A DNA stretch of 14,067 bases from Planctomycetaceae bacterium TMED10 (lineage in GTDB: Bacteria > Planctomycetota > Planctomycetia > Pirellulales > UBA7805): positions 34,012 through 48,078 of the forward strand of contig NHBP01000069.1 in the NCBI GenBank assembly GCA_002168195.1. Reading direction: 5' to 3'. Made by a program: the position numbers and the translations under genes. The first letter of the stretch is position 1; the number at the start of each line of letters is the position of its first letter. Below the pieces are notes generated by a model. That model worked only from the letters and a program-made list of their open reading frames with translations, had not been told where the DNA came from and searched no databases. This document shows positions 6,072 through 14,067 of the stretch, piece by piece.

Positions 6072-7631
6072 CTAGGGGGTGGCGCTGGATGCTGGTAATT
6101 TGCTGCTACCCATCAAGTAGGTATCGACCGCCTTGGCGGCCCCCCGACCCTCATTGATGGCCCAGACGACAAGCGACTGACCCCGACGACAATCGCCGGC
6201 GGCAAAAACTCCCTCACGGCTGGTCGCAAACGAACCGTGTTCGGCCGCAAAGGTTTCCCAGTTCCCTCTTGGGTTTTGCATTTCGAGACCCAGCATATCA
6301 CCAATTCCTTTTTCAGGGCCTACAAAACCGGTCGCCAAAAGCACCAAGTCGGCCGGCCAATCCCGTTCGCTTCCGTCGACTTCACTAAACGGCGCTCGAT
6401 CACCCGGCTTGCTCCAGTCGACCTCTACGGTTCGGACCGCTGCAATATGCCCTGCCCCGTTGTCTACGAATTCTTTGGTTAAAACCTGATATTTTCGCGG
6501 GTCCTCTCCAAAGCGGGCTTCGGTCTCGGCATGCGAATAATCCACGCGATAAACCCGTGGCCACTCCGGCCAGGGATTATTTTCGGCCCGCTGCTCGGGC
6601 GGACGATCCAGTAATTCAAAATTCGCAACACTGGCACAGCCTTGTCGCAAGGAGGTTCCAATGCAGTCCGCACCGGTATCCCCACCACCAATCACCACGA
6701 CATGTTTTTCAGCAGCCGAAAGGAAGGCCCGATCTTCAAGCTGAGAATCTAACAAACTCTTTGTATTGCGGGTCAAAAAATCCATCGCTAAATGGATTCC
6801 CGCCAACCCGCGACCGTCGCATCGAGCCGTGGGATCAAAAGGTCGCGTTGCACCGGTTGCAAGCAGTACCGCATCGAATTCCTCCTGCAGCGTAGCCGGA
6901 TCAATGTACTTTATCTGTTGGCCTCGTTCATCAAGAATGCGATTCAAATGGCCCTCCGGAAAGTCTTCGGGACAACCGATCTGCGTCAAAGTCACAAACC
7001 GAATACCCTCTTCCCGAAGTAAGTTGACCCGCCGCTCAACCGCCTCCTTGTCGAGTTTCATATTTGGAATACCGTACATCAACAATCCGCCAATCCGATC
7101 CGATCGCTCGTACACGGTCACTTCATGTCCCACTTTGTTGAGTTGAGCCGCAGCTGCAAGACCCGCTGGCCCGGAACCCACCACCGCGACCCGTTTACCG
7201 GTCCGTATCGCCGGTGGATGGGCAACAACCCAACCCTCCGCGAAACCACGATCAATAATTGCGTTTTCAATATTTTTGATCGTGACCGGCGGATCTGTGA
7301 TTCCTAACACGCAGGCACCCTCACAGGGTGCCGGACAAGTTCGGCCAGTAAACTCGGGGAAATTATTTGTCTTGTGCAGCCGATCAAGTGCCTCGCGCCA
7401 ACGACCCTTATAAACAAGGTCGTTCCACTCCGGAATCAGATTGTCGATTGGGCAACCACTCGTTGACTGACAAAACGGCACACCGCAATCCATGCAGCGG
7501 GCACCCTGTGTACTGCAGTGAGCAACATCGGCCTCGGTATAGATCTCGAGAAAATCGTCCAACCGCGCAAGCGGATCCCGATAGGGGACCGTTTCCCGTG
7601 CAAATTCCTTGAATCCTGTTGGCTTACCCAT
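6072..7631 (-). CDS. gltD: Glutamate synthase (NADPH) small subunit
   Basis: GltD takes electrons from NADPH through FAD and iron-sulfur clusters and passes them to GltB, which makes glutamate from glutamine and 2-oxoglutarate. The ATG at 7631 gives 519 residues beginning [10 protein letters not shown], as is typical for the family; a longer frame starts at 7682 but overlaps the gltB end and adds an atypical leader. Cysteines C46, C49, C54 and C60 (C..C....C.....C) and C99, C103 and C107 are the conserved cluster ligands. The FAD-binding GSGPAG is at 152-157, the NADPH-binding GGGDTG at 315-320, and the FAD-contacting [18 protein letters not shown] starts near 475. The start lies 4 bases after the gltB stop with no Shine-Dalgarno, so translational coupling is likely. 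No truncation or missing key residue is seen. Confidence 0.97.
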   Translation of the reverse strand: MGKPTGFKEFARETVPYRDPLARLDDFLEIYTEADVAHCSTQGARCMDCGVPFCQSTSGCPIDNLIPEWNDLVYKGRWREALDRLHKTNNFPEFTGRTCPAPCEGACVLGITDPPVTIKNIENAIIDRGFAEGWVVAHPPAIRTGKRVAVVGSGPAGLAAAAQLNKVGHEVTVYERSDRIGGLLMYGIPNMKLDKEAVERRVNLLREEGIRFVTLTQIGCPEDFPEGHLNRILDERGQQIKYIDPATLQEEFDAVLLATGATRPFDPTARCDGRGLAGIHLAMDFLTRNTKSLLDSQLEDRAFLSAAEKHVVVIGGGDTGADCIGTSLRQGCASVANFELLDRPPEQRAENNPWPEWPRVYRVDYSHAETEARFGEDPRKYQVLTKEFVDNGAGHIAAVRTVEVDWSKPGDRAPFSEVDGSERDWPADLVLLATGFVGPEKGIGDMLGLEMQNPRGNWETFAAEHGSFATSREGVFAAGDCRRGQSLVVWAINEGRGAAKAVDTYLMGSSKLPASSATP

Positions 7632-7635
7632 CGAT

Positions 7636-10600
7636 TTAACCGCGCGATGACGTGTGCTGTTGTTTTGCTTGCTCCGCCTCAAGAACTCTCTTGTAGTCGG
7701 TTGGCATCACCTTGACGAACTCACCGACCGCCTCGCTCCAGCGACCTAAAATTTTATGAGCCACCGCTGAGTCGGTCCACTGCTGATGCTGATTAATCCA
7801 GCCCTTCAATGCTGTCTCTTCGGCTTCTTGCGTTAGATGCTCAAGTTCCACCATACCCAGATTACAATTCCCGAGTAACTCACCCTCCGGATCCCAGACG
7901 TAGGCAATGCCACCACTCATGCCTGCCGCAAAATTTCGACCGACCGGACCTAAAATAACGACGCGACCACCGGTCATATATTCGCAACCATGGTCGCCAA
8001 CGCCTTCAATCACCGCCAACGCACCACTGTTGCGAACGCAAAACCGTTCGGCTGCCCGCCCACGGAAAAACGCCTCGCCACGGGTTGCCCCGTAAAGCAC
8101 AACATTACCGACAAGAATATTTTCTTCCGCCGTGAACGAACTACTCGGTGCAGGATAGACGACAAGACGTCCACCCGAGAGCCCTTTGCCCACATAATTA
8201 TTGGCGTCGCCAATAAGTTCCAGCGTGATGCCTTTGGCTAAAAAGGCTCCAAAACTTTCTCCAGCCGATCCATGCATTTCAAAATGAATCGTTCCGTCAT
8301 CCAAACCATCTTCACCGTAACGTTTCGCGATTTCATGGCTCAAAATCGTACCGACAGTGCGATTGATATTAACGATTTCGACGCGCTCACGAACCGCTTC
8401 CCGCCGCTCAATCGCAGGTTGCGCCAGATCGATTAATTGCGTGCGGTCGAGCGAAAATTCTAATCCGTGCTCCTGTTTCCGCGTACAGATAACATCTACA
8501 TCTTCGTGCGGGGGTTGAGCAGGTGCAAGCAACTCGGTTAAATCGAGTCCGTCCGCTTTCCAGTGTTCAATCGCCGCGGTGCCGTCGATACAGTCCGTGC
8601 GGCCGACCATCGCATCAATGGAACGAAAACCGAGTTCCGCCATGATTTTTCGCGCTTCTTCCGCCACCATAAACAGATAATTAACGACGTAATCCGGCTT
8701 ACCCGAAAACTTTTCTCGTAATTCGGGGTCTTGTGTCGCAATGCCCACCGGACAGGTATTCAAATGGCATTTGCGCATCATGATGCAGCCAAGCGTGATC
8801 AATGGCGCGGTGCTGAAGCCGAATTCCTCGGCGCCCGACATTGCAGCGATCACAACATCGCGTCCCGTTCTCAACCCGCCATCGGTCTGCAGGACAACTC
8901 GGCTGCGCAAGTCGTTCATTACCAGTGTCTGGTGCGTTTCGGCAATCCCCAGTTCCCATGGCAGTCCGGCGTGCTTGATGCTTGTCAATGGAGACGCACC
9001 CGTTCCACCAGCATCGCCCGAAATGAGAATGTGGTCGGCAAACCCTTTCGAGACTCCTGCTGCGATCGTACCGACCCCGACTTCTGAAACGAGCTTCACA
9101 CTCACGCGTGCCTGGGGATTGGCATTTTTCAAATCGTGAATTAACTGTTTCAGGTCCTCAATCGAGTAAATATCGTGGTGCGGTGGCGGACTGATCAGAC
9201 CCACACCCGGAGTGGAGTAACGAATGCGGGCAATTGTTTCATCCACTTTTCTGCCCGGCAGTTCACCACCCTCTCCCGGCTTGGCACCCTGAGATATTTT
9301 TATCTGTAGTTCATCCGCGTTCGTTAAATAGGAAGCGGTCACACCAAACCGTCCCGACGCGATCTGCTTGATCGCCGACCTCCGCGAATCACCATTGGGC
9401 AGCGGTTCGAATCGCGCCGGATCTTCACCACCTTCACCGGTATTGCTCTTGCCTCCCAAGCGATTCATGGCAATGGCCAGGGTTTCGTGGGACTCGGCGG
9501 AAATCGAGCCAAAACTCATTGCACCGGTGCAAAATCGCTTGACGATTTCCGCTGCCGACTGAACTTCTTCAAGCGGGATGGATTGTTCGACTGGACTGAA
9601 TTTCAGTAATCCCCGCAACGTACAGCGCACCTGATTGACCTGATTCATATGGGAGGCATAGCGGTCATAAGCATTCGCATCGTTACCCCGCGCGGCCACC
9701 TGAAGATCGGAAATCGCCGTCGGATCCCAAGCGTGATGCTCTCCCTCAGCACGCCAATGAAATTCACCCGGATTGGGCAGCGTTGTGACCGCCGATTCTG
9801 ACGGGGTCAGGCCCCGATAACCCAGGTCATGCCTCCGCAGTGTTTCTTCGGCAAGCACCGCGAAGTCCACCCCCTGAATCCGACTCGGTGTACCGACAAA
9901 ACAGCGATCGATCACTTCATCGCGCAATCCAATGGCTTCGAATATCTGTGCTCCCTTATAACTTTGCAGGGTTGAAATTCCCATCTTTGCCATGACCTTG
10001 AGCATGCCCTTCGCCACACCCTTGCGGTAGGCAGTCACCAGATTGCGATCTTCTCGCGTCAATTCAGCGGGATGCCGGATCGCCGCATCGTCGGTTGCCT
10101 CAACTCCGGAGGGTGGCTCAATCAAGCCTTCGCGACGACATTGCCAAAGCGTTTCAAAAGCGAGATAGGGGTTGATGCCATCAGCACCATAGCCGACCAG
10201 CAGGCAGTGATGGTGAACCTCGCGAGCCTCTCCAGTCTCGACCACAATTCCAATACGCGTCCGCTGCGCTCTTTTGACCAGATGGTGGTGTACGGCTCCA
10301 GTCGCCAAAAGCGCACTGACCGGGACCCGCTCAGCAGACATCTGGCGATCAGAGAGGATGACAAGGCTCATCCCTGCATCGATTGCTTCTTCCGCTTCGC
10401 GACAAATGCGATCCAGCGCAACGGTTAATCCAGCAGGCCCCTCTGAGCGGGGCCAGGTAATGTCGATTTGCTGGGATCTCCACCCTCGGTGATCCATTTC
10501 TTTGATTCCGGCCAACTGCTCATTCGAAAGAATCGGGTGCGGTACTCGGAGACGATGACAGTGCTCTTCGGAAGTCTCCAGCAAATTTCGCTCGGGACCG

Positions 10601-12240
10601 ATAGCACACTCCAGAGACATCACGACCTCTTCACGGATCGAGTCGATAGCGGGGTTGGTCACCTGTGCAAAGAGCTGCTTGAAGTAATCGTAGAGCATTC
10701 GCGGCTGATCACTCAAGCACGCGAGTGCCGAATCGTTGCCCATAGAGCCGACCGGATCTCTTAATTCCCGGATTAACGGTAGCAACATAAACTTGAGAGT
10801 TTCGATTGTGTAACCAAAGGCACGCATCCGCGCAACGAGTGTCTCATCATCCAGACCGACCGCATGCTTGGGATCAAGCTCATCGAGTTCCATTCGCTGA
10901 TGTCTGAGCCACTCCCCATAAGGCCGGAGTCGTGAATATTGATGCTTAAGCTCTTCGTCAGAAATCAGTCGGCCCTGTTCAAAATCGACCAGAAACATTC
11001 TTCCCGGTTGTAAGCGACCTTTCAATTTGACATTCTCAGGCGCGACCGGAAGCACGCCGACTTCGCTAGCCATGATCACGCGATCGTCGTGCGTCAGATA
11101 ATAGCGCGATGGTCTCAGGCCGTTGCGGTCGAGCACTGCTCCGATGTATTTACCATCGGTAAATGCAATCGATGCCGGCCCGTCCCAGGGCTCCATCAGA
11201 CAGGAGTGGTATTCATAAAAATTACGTTTGTCGACGGGCATCGACTCATGATTCTGCCACGCCTCGGGGACCATCATCATGACAGCCTCCTGCAGCGTAC
11301 GCCCGGTCATCAGGAGAAACTCAAGGACGTTGTCAAAAGTGCCTGAGTCACTGCAATCGGGCTCACAGACGGGAAACAACTTGTCCATCTGGTCACCAAA
11401 TAACGGCGATGACACGACACCCTCGCGCGCCCGCATCCAATTCATGTTGCCACGCAGCGTATTGATTTCACCGTTATGGCTCATGAAACGACAAGGCTGC
11501 GCACGATCCCACGAAGGAAACGTGTTTGTGGAAAACCGCGAATGCACCATCGCCAAGTGGCTCTTGTATCGCGGATCGGCCAGATCCGGATAGTAGAGAA
11601 TCAATTGTTCGGTCGAAAGCATCCCTTTGTAGATGATCACCTTCGTCGAAAGCGAACAAACATAAAACATCAAACGCTGCGTTAAAGAAGTATCCGACCG
11701 CAACAAATGACTCACCTGTTTCCGAATCAGATAAAGCTTGCGCTCGAAAGCATCATCGGCAAGCCCATCGGCAGCGGCAATCACGAGCTGCTCAATCACT
11801 GGCTCGGCCTGACGCGCCGTCGGTCCGATATCCGCTTTTTCTGTTTCTGTCGGAACAGCCCGCCAACCGAGCAGCTTTTGTCCCTGCTGGAGAACAATTT
11901 CCTCGAACAGCTTTTTGCAGGTCGCGCGTTCGGTTTCAGATTGTGGAAGAAAGATATTCCCGGCAGCAAATTGCCCGGCTGGTGGTAATTCGATACCCAA
12001 CTCGTCCTTAATGACATCGCGCAAAAATTCGTGCGGCAGAGCGGTGAGGATGCCCGCGCCATCGCCCGTGTTTGCCTCGCAACCGCATGCGCCGCGATGA
12101 TCCATATTGCGAAGAATTTCCTCCGCATCGAGGATCATCTGGTGACTTCGCTTCCCTTTCACATGCGCAATAAACCCAACGCCACAAGCATCGTGCTCCT
12201 GCTCCGGATCATAGAGACCCTGTTTTTGGGGTCGCTGCAT
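7636..12240 (-). CDS. gltB: Glutamate synthase (NADPH) large subunit
   Basis: GltB hydrolyses glutamine and channels the ammonia to 2-oxoglutarate, forming glutamate at an FMN / 3Fe-4S centre. The chosen ATG at 12240 gives 1534 residues; the frame is open from a GTG at 12336, but the extra 32 residues are not family-like. After an 18-residue propeptide the nucleophile C19 opens the class II amidotransferase domain ([20 protein letters not shown] follows). The central domain follows, then the FMN-binding synthase domain with GAMSFGSIS and GEGGEDP near residues 900-945 and [13 protein letters not shown] near 1070. C1152, C1158 and C1163 ([15 protein letters not shown]) are the 3Fe-4S ligands. 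The C-terminal part is the GXGXG beta-helix ([21 protein letters not shown]). It ends with [11 protein letters not shown], a common GltB tail. No Shine-Dalgarno is obvious. gltD follows after 4 bases. Confidence 0.97.
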   Translation of the reverse strand: MQRPQKQGLYDPEQEHDACGVGFIAHVKGKRSHQMILDAEEILRNMDHRGACGCEANTGDGAGILTALPHEFLRDVIKDELGIELPPAGQFAAGNIFLPQSETERATCKKLFEEIVLQQGQKLLGWRAVPTETEKADIGPTARQAEPVIEQLVIAAADGLADDAFERKLYLIRKQVSHLLRSDTSLTQRLMFYVCSLSTKVIIYKGMLSTEQLILYYPDLADPRYKSHLAMVHSRFSTNTFPSWDRAQPCRFMSHNGEINTLRGNMNWMRAREGVVSSPLFGDQMDKLFPVCEPDCSDSGTFDNVLEFLLMTGRTLQEAVMMMVPEAWQNHESMPVDKRNFYEYHSCLMEPWDGPASIAFTDGKYIGAVLDRNGLRPSRYYLTHDDRVIMASEVGVLPVAPENVKLKGRLQPGRMFLVDFEQGRLISDEELKHQYSRLRPYGEWLRHQRMELDELDPKHAVGLDDETLVARMRAFGYTIETLKFMLLPLIRELRDPVGSMGNDSALACLSDQPRMLYDYFKQLFAQVTNPAIDSIREEVVMSLECAIGPERNLLETSEEHCHRLRVPHPILSNEQLAGIKEMDHRGWRSQQIDITWPRSEGPAGLTVALDRICREAEEAIDAGMSLVILSDRQMSAERVPVSALLATGAVHHHLVKRAQRTRIGIVVETGEAREVHHHCLLVGYGADGINPYLAFETLWQCRREGLIEPPSGVEATDDAAIRHPAELTREDRNLVTAYRKGVAKGMLKVMAKMGISTLQSYKGAQIFEAIGLRDEVIDRCFVGTPSRIQGVDFAVLAEETLRRHDLGYRGLTPSESAVTTLPNPGEFHWRAEGEHHAWDPTAISDLQVAARGNDANAYDRYASHMNQVNQVRCTLRGLLKFSPVEQSIPLEEVQSAAEIVKRFCTGAMSFGSISAESHETLAIAMNRLGGKSNTGEGGEDPARFEPLPNGDSRRSAIKQIASGRFGVTASYLTNADELQIKISQGAKPGEGGELPGRKVDETIARIRYSTPGVGLISPPPHHDIYSIEDLKQLIHDLKNANPQARVSVKLVSEVGVGTIAAGVSKGFADHILISGDAGGTGASPLTSIKHAGLPWELGIAETHQTLVMNDLRSRVVLQTDGGLRTGRDVVIAAMSGAEEFGFSTAPLITLGCIMMRKCHLNTCPVGIATQDPELREKFSGKPDYVVNYLFMVAEEARKIMAELGFRSIDAMVGRTDCIDGTAAIEHWKADGLDLTELLAPAQPPHEDVDVICTRKQEHGLEFSLDRTQLIDLAQPAIERREAVRERVEIVNINRTVGTILSHEIAKRYGEDGLDDGTIHFEMHGSAGESFGAFLAKGITLELIGDANNYVGKGLSGGRLVVYPAPSSSFTAEENILVGNVVLYGATRGEAFFRGRAAERFCVRNSGALAVIEGVGDHGCEYMTGGRVVILGPVGRNFAAGMSGGIAYVWDPEGELLGNCNLGMVELEHLTQEAEETALKGWINQHQQWTDSAVAHKILGRWSEAVGEFVKVMPTDYKRVLEAEQAKQQHTSSRG

Positions 12241-12258
12241 TCGGTATTTATCGCGAAT

Positions 12259-12287
12259 GCTTGTCACTTGTTTATTTATGCCTGTCA
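12259..12287 (-). promoter_or_regulatory. Direct repeat TGACARGC upstream of gltB, possible operator
   Basis: TGACAGGC (12287-12280) and TGACAAGC (12266-12259) read on the minus strand and are offset by 21 bases, two turns of the helix, 19 to 47 bases before the gltB ATG. The first copy overlaps a perfect TTGACA (12288-12283), but no TATAAT-like hexamer lies 16-18 bases beyond it. I see no sigma54 (GG-N10-GC) pattern. An activator or repressor site is possible; two 8-mers this alike can also occur by chance. Confidence 0.25.
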
Positions 12288-12345
12288 AACCTTGCTCCCT
12301 CGTTGGCTCTCCTACCCGGTAATCTGCCTGTTGCACTCAACCCTT

Positions 12346-13023
12346 TTACTGGCCATCGTGCTCACGACACCAGGTGACCATATCGTCTACCGACATCTTG
12401 GATCTATCCACTGCTTCAACTGAATCGCCAGCCGTGGTATCAGCCTGCTTCTCCTGCACCTCCTGCACCTCCGCGGCTTCCCCCTCGGCAGAACCTCCTG
12501 GATCGGTCTCGTCAGCCGACGCGTCACTCTCTGCAGGCATGTCGGCCTCGGTATCCGTAACTGCCGCCCCAGATCCGGCATCCCCGCGCGCTGCGGCAAG
12601 CTTTTCGGCAATGCTCATCGCACCGGAAGAGGTCGGACTGGCTTCCGACTTTGCTCCGCCAGAATCTTGCATACGGGCCATCTCGAGCGGTGAGAGTTTT
12701 TTGCCTCCCTCTTGTTTCTTATCTTTCTCAACAGGAGCCGTTTTGGCAGGTGTTTTTTTTGCCGCCGGACTCCCTGCTTTAACGGCCTTTTTTTCTTTTG
12801 GTTCAGGCCGCTCAATTACTTTCAAGTAATCGACATCGATATCGAACCAGCCAATATTGGAATAATGGTCAAATTCCACCAACGCTCGACCGTTCATATT
12901 GACTGTCTTCACGCGGCCGGTTTGACCCTTGAATCGCGCAAGTTCCACGCAACGGTCGTCTACAAGCACAAATTTATCCGTATAATCGCGCTTGAGTTTT
13001 TCGATATGTTCAAAAACGGTCAT
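12346..13023 (-). CDS. Conserved-looking protein: SH3/KOW-like N-terminus, acidic linkers, three short helical motifs
   Basis: The function is unknown. The 225 residues fall into clear zones. Residues 1-75 look folded and SH3/KOW-like, with GRVKTVNMNGRALVEFD at 36-52 and IGWFDIDVDYLKVIERP following. Residues 76-109 are Lys/Ala/Pro-rich and basic. Three related short motifs follow: LSPLEMARM at 110-118, MSIAEKLAAAR at 136-146 and MSVDDMVTWCR at 210-220. The last two are joined by an acidic Glu/Asp/Ala/Ser-rich linker (147-205). The pattern is (L/M)-S-(P/I/V)-x-(E/D)-(M/K)-hydrophobic, suggesting repeated docking helices. There is no signal peptide or membrane span, so it is probably cytoplasmic. 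The ATG at 13023 has a perfect AGGAGG 7 bases upstream. It ends 105 bases before gltB and may be co-transcribed with it. I recall similar proteins in planctomycetes, but that is memory, not a search. Confidence 0.85.
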   Translation of the reverse strand: MTVFEHIEKLKRDYTDKFVLVDDRCVELARFKGQTGRVKTVNMNGRALVEFDHYSNIGWFDIDVDYLKVIERPEPKEKKAVKAGSPAAKKTPAKTAPVEKDKKQEGGKKLSPLEMARMQDSGGAKSEASPTSSGAMSIAEKLAAARGDAGSGAAVTDTEADMPAESDASADETDPGGSAEGEAAEVQEVQEKQADTTAGDSVEAVDRSKMSVDDMVTWCREHDGQ

Positions 13024-13262
13024 GATCAGACCTCCTGCACTGTCATCTGTTTAGCCTTACATCTTCTCAATTTAGGAGCGCCAAAACAAGGACCGCAGAG
13101 AACCGCCTTTCGTCGCCGAATTGTCCAAAGCGAGCTTAAATCTGCAATTTCAATTGCCCCACCGTTCCACTATCCTGAGATCCAACTGGCGGGACCCCCT
13201 TTGGGGATATCTGAAGCGATATGGCCCCCTCATTTTCCGCCAAAACCACCCGAGGATCATCG
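13024..13262. promoter_or_regulatory. Divergent intergenic region with a structured leader for the decarboxylase gene
   Basis: These 239 bases separate two divergently transcribed genes and should hold both promoters. For the plus strand, TTTCAA (13148-13153) and TATCCT (13171-13176) sit 17 bases apart but match the consensus weakly. AGGAGG for the minus-strand gene is at 13031-13036. In the plus-strand leader, CCCC (13196-13199) can pair with GGGG (13203-13206); alternatively GGGGATATC (13203-13211) can pair with GATAT-gg-CCCC (13218-13228). The two hairpins exclude each other. No binding protein or ligand can be named. Confidence 0.4.
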
Positions 13263-14067
13263 ATGGCCACACATAAACGCATCTTGGTTACAGGAGGCGC
13301 TGGATTTTTGGGTGCGTTTTTGTGCGAGCGAATGGTGACTGAAGGGCACGACGTTATCTGCCTGGATAACTTTTTTACGAGTCAAAAAAGCAATATTGTG
13401 GATCTGCTAAAACAACCGAATTTCGAGTTCATCCGCCATGATATTACCCACCCGATTTGGCTGGAGGTTGATGAGATTTACAATCTGGCGTGCCCTGCCG
13501 CACCTGGACATTACCAGTTCAACCCCATCAAGACATTAAAGACTTCGGTGCTCGGGGCAATCAATGCTCTCGGGATCGCCAAGAGATGTCGGGCCAAAAT
13601 CTTGCAAGCCTCCACGAGCGAGGTTTATGGTGACCCCGAAATCCATCCGCAACCCGAATCCTACCGCGGTTCGGTCAACCCGGTCGGACCCCGAGCGTGC
13701 TACGACGAGGGAAAGCGTGCTGCCGAAACGCTGTTCATGGAATATCATCGCATGAATGGCGTCAACGTAAGAATCGTGCGCATCTTTAATACGTATGGGC
13801 CGCGAATGCATCCGTACGATGGTCGGGTTGTTTCCAATTTCATCGGGCAGGCGATACGGGGAGAAAATATTACCGTGTTTGGTGATGGAAGCCAGACTCG
13901 ATCCTTTTGCTACCGTGATGATCTGGTCGAGGGAATGGTGCGGATGATGAATGGACCAGACAACTTCATTGGCCCGGTAAATTTAGGAAATGCCGGTGAG
14001 TTTACGGTGCTTGAACTTGCGGAACTCATCATTGAGATGACACACAGCAAATCCAAAATTATCCATA
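13263..14067 (+). CDS. UDP-glucuronate decarboxylase (UDP-xylose synthase), 3' end cut by window edge
   Basis: This extended short-chain dehydrogenase converts UDP-glucuronate to UDP-xylose by NAD-dependent oxidation, decarboxylation and reduction, supplying pentose for surface polysaccharide. I translated 268 codons from the ATG at 13263; GAGG 7 bases upstream supports this start. The nucleotide-binding GGAGFLG is at 11-17, D35 follows [15 protein letters not shown] is at 117-126 (with T118 and E120 at the expected catalytic positions), and YDEGKR at 147-152 gives Y147 and K151. IFNTYGPRM at 174-182, GRVVSNFI at 187-194 and [11 protein letters not shown] at 207-217 are strong signatures of the decarboxylase rather than of epimerases or dehydratases. 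Variants from the form I regard as usual are CPAAPGHYQ (commonly CPASPVHYQ) at 77-85 and GFLGAF instead of GFLGSH. About 40-50 residues should be missing at the C-terminus. Confidence 0.92.
   Translation, partial: MATHKRILVTGGAGFLGAFLCERMVTEGHDVICLDNFFTSQKSNIVDLLKQPNFEFIRHDITHPIWLEVDEIYNLACPAAPGHYQFNPIKTLKTSVLGAINALGIAKRCRAKILQASTSEVYGDPEIHPQPESYRGSVNPVGPRACYDEGKRAAETLFMEYHRMNGVNVRIVRIFNTYGPRMHPYDGRVVSNFIGQAIRGENITVFGDGSQTRSFCYRDDLVEGMVRMMNGPDNFIGPVNLGNAGEFTVLELAELIIEMTHSKSKIIH

Noticed and set aside
12240..12336. GTG at 12336 as the gltB start
   Set aside because: It would place 50 residues before the nucleophile cysteine instead of a short propeptide, and the added residues are not family-like; the ATG at 12240 fits better.
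12712..13338. 208-codon open reading on the plus strand across the divergent intergenic region
   Set aside because: It overlaps the well-supported minus-strand gene and the decarboxylase start in another frame, and its composition is not protein-like.

Overview
The window reads as chromosomal DNA from a planctomycete, most likely Pirellulales-like. This is an inference from protein character: the low-complexity KOW/SH3-like protein next to glutamate synthase, the thioredoxin-like secreted protein with its W-Y-A-T-G-I-F-G tail, and a UDP-glucuronate decarboxylase close to forms I associate with that phylum. Composition is moderate in GC. I see no tRNA, rRNA, CRISPR array, insertion sequence, phage gene or frameshift. 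All genes but the last lie on the minus strand.

Region 1 (1-3881, minus) holds three type IV pilus / type II secretion ATPases in a row. In transcription order they are a complete PilB/GspE-type assembly ATPase, a complete PilT-type retraction ATPase with a GTG start and strong ribosome binding site, and a second PilB/GspE-type ATPase cut by the left edge just before its Walker A motif. The two assembly ATPases differ in their N-terminal domains: the truncated one keeps a near-consensus tandem MshEN (cyclic-di-GMP-binding type) motif and the complete one has lost its key residues.

Region 2 (3882-5054) contains a small pterin-4a-carbinolamine dehydratase gene between non-coding stretches. The larger stretch (4532-5054) carries two short tandem-repeat patches, a perfect 9-bp hairpin inside a longer inverted repeat, and a possible 26-residue single-span membrane peptide.

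Region 3 (5055-13023, minus) runs, in transcription order, through a conserved-looking protein with an SH3/KOW-like N-terminus and three short helical repeats, gltB (glutamate synthase large subunit), gltD (small subunit, starting 4 bases after gltB ends), and a secreted protein with a thioredoxin-like domain lacking CxxC followed by what looks like a degenerate CAP/SCP domain. GltB and GltD together form NADPH-dependent glutamate synthase, which makes two glutamates from glutamine and 2-oxoglutarate.

Region 4 (13263 to the right edge, plus) is the start of a UDP-glucuronate decarboxylase gene, which makes UDP-xylose for surface polysaccharide. It is divergent from region 3 and its leader can be drawn in two competing hairpins.

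Nothing here is a clear, wholly new system. The most interesting points are the divergent MshEN motifs in the paired ATPases, the thioredoxin-like/CAP-like fusion, the motif-repeat protein upstream of gltB, and the structured non-coding patch at 4631-4907.
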